A stretch of 64,000 bases of DNA, taken from NCBI RefSeq assembly GCF_000204195.1, contig NZ_AFBG01000025.1, positions 107,079 through 171,078 of the forward strand, read 5' to 3'. The first letter of the stretch is position 1. Every line of letters starts with the position of its first letter. Below, piece after piece: positions 48,853-56,678 of the stretch. The notes below the pieces were generated by a model. That model searched no databases and was not told the origin of the DNA. It saw nothing but the letters and a program-made list of their open reading frames with translations. Origin of the DNA: Acidovorax radicis N35. GTDB taxonomy: Bacteria > Pseudomonadota > Gammaproteobacteria > Burkholderiales > Burkholderiaceae_C. A program made the position numbers and the translations under genes.

Positions 48853-49488
48853 TCACCGAGCGATCAGGATGGGGAAGAGCTTGCCCAGCCCGTCGGCCAT
48901 CACTTCCACCGCCAGCGCCGCCAGGATCAGGCCCATCAGCCGGGTCATCACATTGATGCCGGTCTTGCCCAGCACGCGCGCAATCGGGTCGGCCAGGGCG
49001 AAACACACGGCGGTGGCCAGGGCGATGACGACGCCGTAGCCCACCAGCGCCAGGGTTTGCCAGATGCCCTGGGCGCGGTCGGCGTAAATCACCACCGTGG
49101 ACATGCTGGCTGGGCCCGTGAGCAGCGGGATGGTGAGCGGCACCACGGCAATGCTGCTGCCAGCGGCGGCTTTCTCGGCCCCTTCCTCATATTCGTTGGT
49201 GCTGGGCTTGGCCTCGGCGGGCTGGGCGTTGAGCATGTTCATCGCGCTGATAAGCAGCAGCATGCCGCCGCCTACCTGGAAGCTCTGCAGCGAGATGTTG
49301 AAGAAATCGAGGATCTGCAGGCCCAGCAGCGCGCAGGCTGCAATCACGCAGAACACGCTGAAGCTGGCCACCTGGATGGTGCGGCGCCGCTGCGGGTACG
49401 AAAACCCCTGCGTGTAGTGGATGAAGAAGGGGACGATGGCCAGCGGATTCACGATGGCCAGCAGGGTGATGAGGGGTTTGAGATCCAT
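48853..49488 (-). CDS. MarC family integral membrane protein
   Basis: A 211-residue protein with six hydrophobic helices. The NPLAIVPFFIHYTQGFSYPQ opening, the second helix FCVIAACALLGLQILDFFNI, and AVVPLTIPLLTGPASMSTVV are classical MarC/UPF0056 features. ATG 49488 gives the normal start. The family was once tied to multiple antibiotic resistance; its transport role is unknown. Confidence 0.9.
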   Translation of the reverse strand: MDLKPLITLLAIVNPLAIVPFFIHYTQGFSYPQRRRTIQVASFSVFCVIAACALLGLQILDFFNISLQSFQVGGGMLLLISAMNMLNAQPAEAKPSTNEYEEGAEKAAAGSSIAVVPLTIPLLTGPASMSTVVIYADRAQGIWQTLALVGYGVVIALATAVCFALADPIARVLGKTGINVMTRLMGLILAALAVEVMADGLGKLFPILIAR

Positions 49489-49706
49489 CAATGGCCTCCG
49501 GATTCGCCAGGCAGCGACAGGGTGGTGGAGTGTGCGGCGGCCGTGGCGGCGCCAAGGCCTGGGCGGGGGCCCGTGAATAACGCAATCTTGTCCATGAAAT
49601 GCGGTCTCCTGCAAGAATGCAGCATTGGAACAGGTTCCAGGCATCCCAGCCCCTTTTGCGAGTGCGCTGGGCGCCGTCTTGCAACACCCCTTCAAGGAGC
49701 AGCAGC

Positions 49707-50399
49707 ATGGGTCAGTTTGTCGATCTGAAATCAAGCGATGGTTTTACGTTTCCGGCCTGGGTGGCGCAGCCTGATGGGGCGCCCCGTGGCGCCGTGGTGG
49801 TGCTGCAGGAGATCTTTGGCGTGAATTCGCACATCCGCGCAGTGGCCGACCGCTTCGCGGCACGTGGCTACCTGGCCGTGGCGCCGTCGACCTTTCACCG
49901 CGTCCAGCAGGACGTGGACATGGGTTATTCGGGCGACGACATGAAGGCCGGCATGGCGCTCAAGGCCGCCGTGGAGGCGCTGCCCGCGCCGGGCGTGATG
50001 CCCGACATCCAGGCCGCCATTGACCATGCGGCGGCGCAAAGTGGTCGCAAGGTGGGCATCGTGGGCTTTTGCTGGGGCGGCCTGCTGACGTGGCGCGCGG
50101 CCTGCCAGCTGCAGGGCCTGTCGGCCGCCGTGCCGTACTACGGTGGCGGCATGACCACGCCCGAGGAGGCGGCGCGCCATCCGCAGGTGCCCGTGCTGGC
50201 GCACTTCGGCCAGCGCGACCACTACATCCCGCTGGATGGCGTGCAGGCCTTTGCCCGCGCCCACCCCGACGTCGAAGTGCACATCTATGAAGCCGACCAC
50301 GGCTTCAACTGCGACCAGCGTGGCAGCTACGACGAGCCCTCGGCGATGACGGCGCGGGACCGCACGCTGGCGTTCTTCGACAAGCATCTGATTGCTTGA
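49707..50399 (+). CDS. Dienelactone hydrolase family protein
   Basis: A 230-residue alpha/beta hydrolase of the DLH family. Nucleophile Cys122 lies in VGFCWGGLL (G-x-C-x-G-G), the acid in GQRDHYIP and the histidine in EADHGFNC. It hydrolyses cyclic esters such as dienelactone, but many members act on other lactones; no catechol-pathway gene is near. ATG 49707 has AAGGAG upstream. It is followed by a family-A repeat. Confidence 0.9.
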   Translation: MGQFVDLKSSDGFTFPAWVAQPDGAPRGAVVVLQEIFGVNSHIRAVADRFAARGYLAVAPSTFHRVQQDVDMGYSGDDMKAGMALKAAVEALPAPGVMPDIQAAIDHAAAQSGRKVGIVGFCWGGLLTWRAACQLQGLSAAVPYYGGGMTTPEEAARHPQVPVLAHFGQRDHYIPLDGVQAFARAHPDVEVHIYEADHGFNCDQRGSYDEPSAMTARDRTLAFFDKHLIA

Positions 50400-50401
50400 G
50401 C

Positions 50402-50495
50402 CTCCCTGAGTCGCCTGCGGCGCCCCCCCCAGGGGGACGCCCCCAGTGCGGCGGGGCGTCCCTTGCACGGGGGCACTGGCAGGGTCGTGCCACGT
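50402..50495 (+). repeat. C/G-rich interspersed repeat, family A
   Basis: CTCCCTGAGTCGCCTGCGGC then AGGGGGACGCCCCCAGTGCG and GCGGGGCGTCCCTTGCACGG; starts right after the dienelactone hydrolase stop. Confidence 0.75.
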
Positions 50496-50543
50496 GCATG
50501 CACCGGGGGTGTCGCGATGACTGCTCAATGTTTGGAGGTTGGC

Positions 50544-51485
50544 ATGGCGAGTACGACGCGTATCCAGGTTTTGAAGCGATTTTTGCTGCTACCGCTTGCC
50601 TGTAAAGCGCTGACAGCTATTGGTTTGATAGCATTGGGCCTTCAGGCCCACGCCGCCGACTACACCGGCCCGCTGTTCGACGCCCACCTGCACTACAACG
50701 AGGAAGCCTGGGATGGAAAAACCGGCCCCCATCCGCCCGCCGATGTGCTGGCGCGCATGAAGGCCAGCGGCGTGCGCGCCATCGTGGCCAATTCGCGGCC
50801 GAACACCGGCTCGCTCACGCTGGCGGAGTTGCCACAGACGCGCAAGGCAGGCGTCACCGTGGTGCCGTTTGTGCGGCTGTACCGCAACCGTGCGGACTAT
50901 TCAGGCTGGTTCGCGGACGAGAGCATCTACACCATGGTGCAGGCCGAGCTGGCGCGCGGCACGGCGGCCGGGCCGTACCGGGGCATTGGCGAGTTCCACC
51001 TGTACGACAGTGCCAACGCCGATGGCCCGGTGGCCAAAAAGCTCATGGTGCTGGCCGAGGAGCGCGACCTGGTGGTGCTGGCCCATGTGGACGACGCGGC
51101 CATCGACCTGCTGATGGCCAATACGCCGTCCCAGGGCCGCAAGCTGCGCCTGATCTGGGCGCACACAGGCATTGGCGGTGCGTCGGTAGAGCGCGTGGAT
51201 GCACTGATGGGGCGCTACCCCGGGCTGGTGGGCGAGCTGTCGTACCGGCCGGGCCTGGTGTGCGACGACAACCAGCTGTGCCCCGCGTGGCGCGCGCTGC
51301 TGCTCAAGTACCCCGCGCGGTTTGTGGTGGGTTCGGACACCTGGGTGAACCAGCGCTGGCAGCACTATGAGGGCCTCATGCAAGGCTACCGGCAGTGGCT
51401 CGGCGGTTTGCCCGCCGATGTGGCGCGGCGGATTGCCTGGGACAACGGGGCGGCGCTGTTTGGGGTGCCGGCACCGCGCAGATAG
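50544..51485 (+). CDS. Exported amidohydrolase-family protein
   Basis: A 313-residue TIM-barrel metallo-hydrolase-like protein with a signal peptide (about residues 1-38). Metal-ligand strand GPLFDAHLHYNEEAW at the start, VVLAHVDDAAIDLL and the LIWAHTGIGGASVERVDALM strand with its histidine, and FVVGSDTWVNQRWQHYEG near the C-terminus fit an amidohydrolase. ATG 50544 with GGAGG 5 bp upstream is the likely start. Odd: about 17 residues of the signal peptide (LPLACKALTAIGLIALG) are encoded by an AGCGCT repeat (50585-50650). Substrate unknown. Confidence 0.82.
   Translation: MASTTRIQVLKRFLLLPLACKALTAIGLIALGLQAHAADYTGPLFDAHLHYNEEAWDGKTGPHPPADVLARMKASGVRAIVANSRPNTGSLTLAELPQTRKAGVTVVPFVRLYRNRADYSGWFADESIYTMVQAELARGTAAGPYRGIGEFHLYDSANADGPVAKKLMVLAEERDLVVLAHVDDAAIDLLMANTPSQGRKLRLIWAHTGIGGASVERVDALMGRYPGLVGELSYRPGLVCDDNQLCPAWRALLLKYPARFVVGSDTWVNQRWQHYEGLMQGYRQWLGGLPADVARRIAWDNGAALFGVPAPRR
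50585..50650 (+). repeat. AGCGCT repeat (family B) encoding a signal-peptide core
   Basis: GCTTGCCTGTAAAGCGCTGA then CAGCTATTGGTTTGATAGCA matches a reversed family-B copy and is read in frame as the hydrophobic core of the amidohydrolase signal peptide. Confidence 0.75.
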
Positions 51486-51620
51486 CGGCGCTATGGTGGC
51501 CCGGTAGCGGCGCTGACGCCAACACGTCCGTCGCCGCGTGGGGCCAGGCCCTATGATTTCCGGGCGGGAAGGGCGGCCTGGGGGCCCTTGCTTGCCACCC
51601 CGCAGTCCGGAAAAAAGCCC

Positions 51621-52241
51621 TTGAAAACCACCACCACCTTTTCTTTCCCCCGTCGCCATCGCCCTGCAGCGCGCGTGGCCTGTTCATGGGCTTTGGCAGC
51701 CGCCAGCCTGGGGTTCGTGGCGCCAGCAGGTGCCGCCACCCCGTTCGAACCCGCGCAAACCGTGCAAGGCACGCCGCTGGTGCTGCAGGGCTCGGGCACC
51801 CGCTACCGCACTGTGTTCAAGGTCTATGACATGGCGCTGTACCTGCCGCGCAAGGTCCGCACGGCCGAGGAGGTGCTGGCCACCACGGGCCCCATGCGCC
51901 TGCAGTTTGTGGCGCAACGCGACATCCCGGGCACCGACCTGGGGCTGTCGTTCATCAAGGGCCTATCCAGCAACGCCACGCCGGACCAGATCCGGCGCCA
52001 TACCCCGTCGAGCAACCGCCTGGTCGAGATCTTCTCGGGCCGTGCCAAGCTGGCGTCGGGCGACACCTTTGCGATGGAGTATGTGCCGGGCAAGGGCACC
52101 ACATTCTTCATCCAGGGCCAGCCGCAGGGCGCGCCGGTGGGCGATGCCGAGTATTTCGGCATGGTGCTGCGCATCTGGCTGGGCCCGTCGCCGGTGGACG
52201 CGTCTCTCAAGGAAGCGCTGCTGGCGTCCGGCCCGACCTGA
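51621..52241 (+). CDS. Chalcone-isomerase-like exported protein
   Basis: A 206-residue protein (TTG 51621; an in-frame TTG at 51588 is an alternative) with a signal peptide (ARVACSWALAAASLGFVAPA, cleavage GA-AT). The mature part resembles bacterial chalcone_3-type proteins: GTPLVLQGSGTRYRTVFKVY, MALYLPRKVRTAEEVL, and the YFGMVLRIWLGPSPVDASLK tail. These are probably fatty-acid or phenolic-ligand binders rather than real isomerases. Its TGA stop is also the left duplicated triplet of a palindromic element at 52242-52400. Confidence 0.78.
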   Translation: MKTTTTFSFPRRHRPAARVACSWALAAASLGFVAPAGAATPFEPAQTVQGTPLVLQGSGTRYRTVFKVYDMALYLPRKVRTAEEVLATTGPMRLQFVAQRDIPGTDLGLSFIKGLSSNATPDQIRRHTPSSNRLVEIFSGRAKLASGDTFAMEYVPGKGTTFFIQGQPQGAPVGDAEYFGMVLRIWLGPSPVDASLKEALLASGPT

Positions 52242-52400
52242 GAGGCTGAGAGTCTTTTATCCATGCCCGCCTTGCACGCCAAAAAGCCCCGGCTCGTCGT
52301 TGCAAATGCTCGCCATAGCCCGAGCTATGGCTGTGCTTTGCGCCTAGATCCTAGGCTTTTTGGCGCGCCTTTCGGGCTCGGCTAAAAAACTCTCAGCCTC
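52242..52400. mobile_element. MITE-like structured palindromic element 3 with TGA target duplication
   Basis: The 159-bp element has inverted ends GAGGCTGAGAGTCTTTTA (52242-259) and TAAAAAACTCTCAGCCTC (52383-400), 17/18 matching. They are flanked by TGA on both sides (52239-241, 52401-403); the left TGA is the stop codon of the preceding gene. The interior holds GCCAAAAAGCC/GGCTTTTTGGC arms and a core GCCATAGC-CCGA-GCTATGGC (52312-331). No reading frame. It is homologous in design to elements at 20966 and 29264. Confidence 0.8.
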
Positions 52401-52429
52401 TGAGCGGGCGCTGGAGGGGCTGCCTGTGC

Positions 52430-53563
52430 TCAGGTGCCCGTGCGCGCCAGGTAGCGTTTGCGCCAGAACAGGGCCACCAGGGCCAGGGCGATGAAGACCA
52501 TCGAGCCCAACGCCCACCAGAAGCCGTCGGCCTTGTGGATGAGGGGCAGAAACTCGAAGTTCATACCGAAGATGCCCGCAATCAGGTTGAGCGGCAGGAA
52601 CACCGCCGTCAGTGCGGTCAGCGTGCGCATGATGTCGTTGGTGCGGTTGCTCTGCACGCTGAAGTGCATCTGCACGGCGGTTTCGGTGCTTTGCTCCAGC
52701 CGGCGCACGTGGTGCACCACACGTTCGATGTGCTCCAGCACATCGCGGCTGCGCACCTTGAGCAGGTCCAGCTCGCGCAGGCCGAGCGGGGTCTCGGGCA
52801 GGGCCCAGGTTTCCAGCGCGTCGATCCAGTCTTGCACGGCGGTGCGCTGGTCTTCGCAGATCTCGTCCAGCATGTGCAGCGACAGGCGGGCTTCGAGCAG
52901 CGATGTCCAGTTCACGTAGCGTGCGCGGGGCTTGAGCAGCTCGTTTTGCCAGTGGTCGAGCTGGCGCGTGAGTTCGCGGCGCAGGTCCAGGTAGCCATCC
53001 ACCATCAGGTTGACCACGCGCAGCATCAGGTCGGCCGGGCTGGTGGGCACGCGGGCGCCGGGCACGGGGCTGCTGCGGCCCTCGCTGGGGCTGGTGGGCA
53101 GCGAGGCCAGCAGGCGTGTGGCATAGGCGTCGCGCACCGCGCAGTCTGCGGGGTGCACGGTCAGCAGCAGCTGGTCGAACACGGCAAAACCCACCGGGCT
53201 GGTGTCGATGCGGCGCAGCACGGGCGGGCCGCTGCGTTTGAGCGATGGGGGCGCACCGGCGCCCGCCGCGCTGGGTGCGTCCGGGGCGTCGCCATTCAAT
53301 GTGGCCAGGCGGCGGAACACCAGCAGGTCGTATTGCGAGGTGTAGTCGTAGTGCGAGGGCAGTTGTGCGTTGAGCAGGTCGGACACGTGCAGGTCCACCA
53401 GCTGCAGCCCCACCAGGGTCTGCAGGCTCGCCTGGATCTCGGCCAGCCGCGCCTGGAAGGCCGGGCGCGCGCAGGCGATCCAGACAAAACCCTGGGCGGG
53501 CATCTGCGTGGGCAGCTCGGTGAGCTCCTGCACGCCGCCGCTGTGGATGTGAAAAATACGCAT
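52430..53563 (-). CDS. CorA/ZntB-type divalent cation transporter
   Basis: A 377-residue protein of the CorA superfamily. A large cytosolic domain (about 1-310) ends in a long stalk helix. Two C-terminal membrane helices follow: TALTAVFLPLNLIAGIFGMN, containing the GMN selectivity motif, and GFWWALGSMVFIALALVALF. GMN is followed by FEFLP, unlike classical GMNF-x-x-M/F loops, which fits the ZntB/CorA-like branch. Pentameric channel for Mg2+, Co2+ or Zn2+. ATG 53563 is the family start; an ATG at 53581 is in frame but less likely. Confidence 0.87.
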   Translation of the reverse strand: MRIFHIHSGGVQELTELPTQMPAQGFVWIACARPAFQARLAEIQASLQTLVGLQLVDLHVSDLLNAQLPSHYDYTSQYDLLVFRRLATLNGDAPDAPSAAGAGAPPSLKRSGPPVLRRIDTSPVGFAVFDQLLLTVHPADCAVRDAYATRLLASLPTSPSEGRSSPVPGARVPTSPADLMLRVVNLMVDGYLDLRRELTRQLDHWQNELLKPRARYVNWTSLLEARLSLHMLDEICEDQRTAVQDWIDALETWALPETPLGLRELDLLKVRSRDVLEHIERVVHHVRRLEQSTETAVQMHFSVQSNRTNDIMRTLTALTAVFLPLNLIAGIFGMNFEFLPLIHKADGFWWALGSMVFIALALVALFWRKRYLARTGT

Positions 53564-53579
53564 GCGACCCCGGTTGAGC

Positions 53580-53635
53580 AATAAAAAATGCCTCTAGCGC
53601 TTTTCCATCCAGCGCTAATTGCTATTATTTTCGGA
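53580..53635. repeat. AGCGCT hairpin repeat (family B) between hemB and corA-type genes
   Basis: AAAAAATGCCTCTAGCGCTT then TTCCATCCAGCGCTAATTGC; stem AGCGCT-rich with flanking A and T tracts. It fills the 61-bp gap and reaches the hemB stop, and may act as a terminator for hemB. Confidence 0.75.
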
Positions 53636-54632
53636 GCAAACGCGCAGCATCGCGCGCAAAGTAGGTCAGCACACCATCGGCGCCTGCGCGCTTGAAGGCC
53701 AGCAGGCTTTCCATCATCACGGCGTCGTGATCGAGCCAGCCATTCGCGGCAGCGGCCTTGATCATGGCGTACTCGCCGCTGACCTGGTAGGCGAACGTGG
53801 GCACGTGGAACTCGTCCTTCACGCGGCGCACGATGTCCAGGTAGGGCATGCCGGGCTTGACCATCACCATGTCGGCACCTTCGGCGATGTCGATGGCCAC
53901 CTCGCGCAGGGCCTCGTCGCTGTTGCCGGGGTCCATCTGGTAGACGTTCTTGTCGGCCTTGCCTAAAGCGCCGCGCGTGCCCACGGCGTCGCGGAAGGGG
54001 CCGTAGAAGGCGCTCGCGTACTTGGCGCTGTAGGCCATGATGCGGGTGTGGATATGGCCCTGAACCTCCAGCGCCTCGCGGATCGCGCCAATGCGGCCAT
54101 CCATCATGTCGCTGGGCGCGACGATGTCCACGCCCGCCTCGGCATGCGTGAGTGCCTGGCCGGTGAGGATCTCCACCGTCTCGTCATTGATGATGTAGCC
54201 GGTGGCGTCCAGCACGCCGTCCTGGCCGTGGCTGGTGTACGGGTCCAGCGCCACATCGGTCATCACGCCCAGGGCGGGGAATTCCTTCTTGAGCGCCCGC
54301 ACCACGCGCGGGATCAGGCCGTCGGGGTTCAGCGCCTCTTTGCCATCGGGCGTCTTGAGCGACGGGTCGATCGCCGGGAACAGCGCCAACACCGGAATGC
54401 CCAGTTTCACGCAGTCCTCGGCCACCGCCAGCAGCAGATCCAGGCTCAGGCGGTCCACGCCGGGCATGGAGGTCACGGCCTCGCTGCGGCCTTGGCCCTC
54501 GTGCACGAACACGGGGTAGATCAGGTCGTGTGGCGTGACGGCGTTTTCGCGCACCAGGTTGCGCGTAAACGCATCGCGGCGCAGGCGGCGCGGGCGGTTC
54601 TGGGGGAAGGGGGCGGGGCTTTGGAGATGCAT
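53625..54632 (-). CDS. hemB: Delta-aminolevulinic acid dehydratase (porphobilinogen synthase)
   Basis: A 335-residue enzyme that joins two 5-aminolevulinate molecules to porphobilinogen. Schiff-base lysines K204 (AYSAKYASAFYGPFRDA) and K259 (MVMVKPGMPYLDI) are intact. The zinc-cysteine cluster is absent: the region reads DVALDPYTSHGQDGVLD with Asp/Ala where Zn enzymes have Cys, which marks the Mg2+/K+-type as in Pseudomonas aeruginosa. A HemJ-like gene lies divergently nearby, so heme synthesis genes flank one locus. Confidence 0.97.
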   Translation of the reverse strand: MHLQSPAPFPQNRPRRLRRDAFTRNLVRENAVTPHDLIYPVFVHEGQGRSEAVTSMPGVDRLSLDLLLAVAEDCVKLGIPVLALFPAIDPSLKTPDGKEALNPDGLIPRVVRALKKEFPALGVMTDVALDPYTSHGQDGVLDATGYIINDETVEILTGQALTHAEAGVDIVAPSDMMDGRIGAIREALEVQGHIHTRIMAYSAKYASAFYGPFRDAVGTRGALGKADKNVYQMDPGNSDEALREVAIDIAEGADMVMVKPGMPYLDIVRRVKDEFHVPTFAYQVSGEYAMIKAAAANGWLDHDAVMMESLLAFKRAGADGVLTYFARDAARLLRK

Positions 54633-54642
54633 CGCGAGATTA

Positions 54643-54735
54643 TCCCCCTGAGCCGCTGCGCGGCTTCCCCCAAAGGGGGACGCACCCCCTGGACCGGCGA
54701 AGCCGGATCCACGGGTGCACTGGCATGGGGCGCGC
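54643..54735 (+). repeat. C/G-rich interspersed repeat, family A
   Basis: TCCCCCTGAGCCGCTGCGCG then AAAGGGGGACGCACCCCCTG and a variant end (CACTGGCATGGGGCGCGCC). Unlike the others it lies upstream of a gene's start (hemB, opposite strand). Confidence 0.7.
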
Positions 54736-54781
54736 CGGTTTCAAACATCAATGCGGCGTCCTCTCACATTGAAAATGCCGC

Positions 54782-54810
54782 TTGTAACACCCCTTGCCCG
54801 GTGCTAAATT
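54782..54810 (+). promoter_or_regulatory. Sigma-70 promoter of the structured leader/small RNA
   Basis: TTGTAA (54782-787), 17-bp spacer, TAAATT (54805-810). Transcription should start near 54817. Confidence 0.6.
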
Positions 54811-54816
54811 GGCGCC

Positions 54817-54919
54817 GGGCGGCTTGCCGCCCCCCGCTTTCCCTCCCTGAGCGGGGCCTCGGGTTGCAGCGATGCAAAACAGGCTTTCCCGGCCCGGCGG
54901 ATTTGCCGGGCTTTTTTTT
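54817..54919 (+). ncRNA. Candidate small RNA or attenuated leader upstream of hemJ-like gene
   Basis: About 103 nt between a good promoter and an intrinsic terminator. Stems visible: GGGCGGC-TT-GCCGCCC (about 54817-54832), CCCCGCT/AGCGGGG (54832-838 / 850-856) and TTGCA-GCGA-TGCAA. The terminator is CCCGGC-GGATTT-GCCGGG (54893-910) followed by C and eight T. No open frame. It could act in trans as a small RNA, or be a regulated leader that lets RNA polymerase into the HemJ-like gene under some condition. No known RNA class recognised. Confidence 0.6.
54890..54919 (+). terminator. Intrinsic terminator 44 bp before the HemJ-like start
   Basis: CCCGGC (54893-898), loop GGATTT, GCCGGG (54905-910), then C plus eight T. 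A textbook terminator located upstream of a gene in the same direction. Confidence 0.82.
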
Positions 54920-54962
54920 GGCGCGGCCCGGGGCGGCCGGCACGGGCCCTTAAACTGCCTCC

Positions 54963-55391
54963 ATGCTCTGGGTCAAAGCCTTTCACATCGTCTTCGTGGC
55001 CAGCTGGTTTGCTGGTCTTTTCTACCTGCCGCGCATCTTCGTCAACCTGGCGATGGTGGCGCCGGGCTCGGCCGCCGAGCGTGACCGCCTGCTGCTCATG
55101 GCCAGGAAGCTTCTGCGCTTTACCACGCTGCTGGCCGTGCCCGCGCTGGCACTGGGCGCGTGGCTGTGGATGGGCTATGGCATCGGGCGGGGCCCTGGCA
55201 ATGGCTGGATGCACGCCAAGCTGGCGGTGGTGCTGCTGGTGATCGGCTACCACCACGCCTGCGGCGTGCTGCTGCGCAAGCTGGCCAACGGCACCAGCCG
55301 CAGGAGCCATGCGTGGTTCCGCTGGTTCAACGAGGTGCCCGTGGTGCTGCTGCTGGTTGCGGTGGTGCTGGTGGTGGTCAAGCCGTTCTGA
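54963..55391 (+). CDS. hemJ: HemJ-like protoporphyrinogen oxidase / CopD-superfamily membrane protein
   Basis: A 142-residue inner-membrane protein with four helices. The opening MLWVKAFHIVFVASWFAGLF, RIFVNLAMV and WMHAKLAVVLLVIGYHHACG match the HemJ/UPF0093 pattern, with H8 and the lysine in HAKL as the residues known to be needed. HemJ oxidises protoporphyrinogen IX to protoporphyrin IX in many bacteria lacking HemG/HemY. Being next to hemB strengthens the assignment over the broader CopD label. The start is preceded by a terminator-ended leader. Confidence 0.8.
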   Translation: MLWVKAFHIVFVASWFAGLFYLPRIFVNLAMVAPGSAAERDRLLLMARKLLRFTTLLAVPALALGAWLWMGYGIGRGPGNGWMHAKLAVVLLVIGYHHACGVLLRKLANGTSRRSHAWFRWFNEVPVVLLLVAVVLVVVKPF

Positions 55392-55399
55392 CATGGAAC

Positions 55400-55520
55400 A
55401 CCCCCCTGAGGTGCTGTGCGCCTTCCCCCCGCTCTCGCAGCGCTGCGAACTGCCGGCAGGGGGACGACGCCCTCGCTGCGGGGCGGCCCTTGCTTGGCGT
55501 CCTGCGCTTGTGCTGCGCCT
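55400..55520 (+). repeat. C/G-rich interspersed repeat, family A
   Basis: ACCCCCCTGAGGTGCTGTGC then an inner palindrome around TCTCGCAGCGCTGCGAACTG, AGGGGGACGACGCCCTCGCT and GCGGGGCGGCCCTTGCTTGG. Starts 9 bp after the hemJ-like stop. Confidence 0.75.
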
Positions 55521-55574
55521 GTTGCATGCGCTGCGGGCCACAGTGCGCACTGAACAGCCCATAGCCTGAAAGCG

Positions 55575-56678
55575 GTGTCGGTGCCCAAGACCTCCGCCTG
55601 GCCCCTGGCGCTGATCTACACGGCGCTTATCGTCTTTGCCAGTCTGTTTCCGTTTGACGGCTGGCGCGCCCAGGGCATTGACCCTCTGGTGTTCCTGCTG
55701 GCACCGTTGCCCCCGCCGTACTGGACGGGCTTTGACATCGCCACCAATGTTGTGGGTTATGCGCCGCTGGGTTTTTTGCTGGTGCTGGCCATGTTGCGCT
55801 CGGGCTGGGGGCGTGGCGCCGTGCTGCTGGCCACGCTGGTGGGCATGCTGCTGTCGCTGGCCATGGAGTTCCTGCAGATCTACCTGCCCCGGCGCGTGCC
55901 CTCCAATCTGGACTTGCTACTCAACGCGGCGGGCACCCTGGCGGGGGCGCTGAGCGCCGCGCTGCTGGAGCGCCTGGGCGCCATCGACCGCTGGAGCGAT
56001 TTCAGAGGGCGCTGGTTTGTGCAGGACGCCAGCGGCGCCATCGTGCTGCTGGCCCTGTGGCCCCTGGCGCTGCTGTTCCCGGCGGCCGTGCCGTTCGGGC
56101 TGGGGCAGGTGCTGGAACGGCTGGAGGCAGCGCTCATCGAGGTGCTGGAAGACACCCCCTTTCTGGACTGGCTGCCGCTGCGCGAGGCCGTGTTCGACCC
56201 CCTTTCCCCCAGCGGAGAACTGCTGTGCGTGACGCTGGGCCTGCTGGCGCCGTGCCTGCTGGGCTACTGCGTGATCCGCTCCGTGGGCCGGCGCGCGCTG
56301 TTTGCCCTGGGTGTCGTCGCCGTGGGGGTTACGCTGACCGCGCTGTCGGCGGCCCTGAGCTGGGGCCCCGTGCATGCCTGGGAGTGGATGGGCCTGCCCA
56401 CGCGGGTGGGCGTGTGGGGCGCGCTGGCGCTGGCGGTGCTGCTGCTGGCCCTGCCTCGGCGTGCCTGCGCCGCCGTGCTGCTGGTGGCCCTGGTCTGGCA
56501 CCTGGCGCTGCTCAACCAGGCGCCCACCAGCGCCTATTTTGCGCAGACGCTGCAGATCTGGGAGCAGGGCCGGTTCATCCGCTTCTACGGCCTGGGCCAG
56601 TGGCTGGGGTGGTTGTGGCCCTATGCCACGCTGCTTTATGTGCTGCTGCGCGTGTCGAGGAGAGAGGGCGCCCCCTGA
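55575..56678 (+). CDS. VanZ family membrane protein
   Basis: A 367-residue protein with a VanZ domain in the first about 120 residues (ALIYTALIVFASLFPFDGWR, NVVGYAPLGFLLVLAML, LSLAMEFLQIYLPRRVPSNLD with the conserved DLLLNAAGTLAG). About five further helices to the C-terminus form a long extension unlike the short VanZ of resistance clusters. The start is taken as GTG 55575 (GTG 55581 also possible). Function of chromosomal VanZ proteins is unclear; no glycopeptide-resistance genes are near. Confidence 0.85.
   Translation: MSVPKTSAWPLALIYTALIVFASLFPFDGWRAQGIDPLVFLLAPLPPPYWTGFDIATNVVGYAPLGFLLVLAMLRSGWGRGAVLLATLVGMLLSLAMEFLQIYLPRRVPSNLDLLLNAAGTLAGALSAALLERLGAIDRWSDFRGRWFVQDASGAIVLLALWPLALLFPAAVPFGLGQVLERLEAALIEVLEDTPFLDWLPLREAVFDPLSPSGELLCVTLGLLAPCLLGYCVIRSVGRRALFALGVVAVGVTLTALSAALSWGPVHAWEWMGLPTRVGVWGALALAVLLLALPRRACAAVLLVALVWHLALLNQAPTSAYFAQTLQIWEQGRFIRFYGLGQWLGWLWPYATLLYVLLRVSRREGAP

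Larger units (their letters stand above)
54633..54962. other. 330-bp intergenic region between hemB and the HemJ-like gene
   Basis: Holds a family-A repeat (54643-54735), then a promoter (54782-54810) and about 100 nt of structured, terminator-ended sequence (54817-54919) before the hemJ-like start at 54963. Confidence 0.65.

Noticed and set aside
55575..56678. VanZ as a glycopeptide-resistance gene
   Set aside because: No vanHAX, vanRS or ligase genes nearby; a VanZ-domain membrane protein alone does not indicate resistance.
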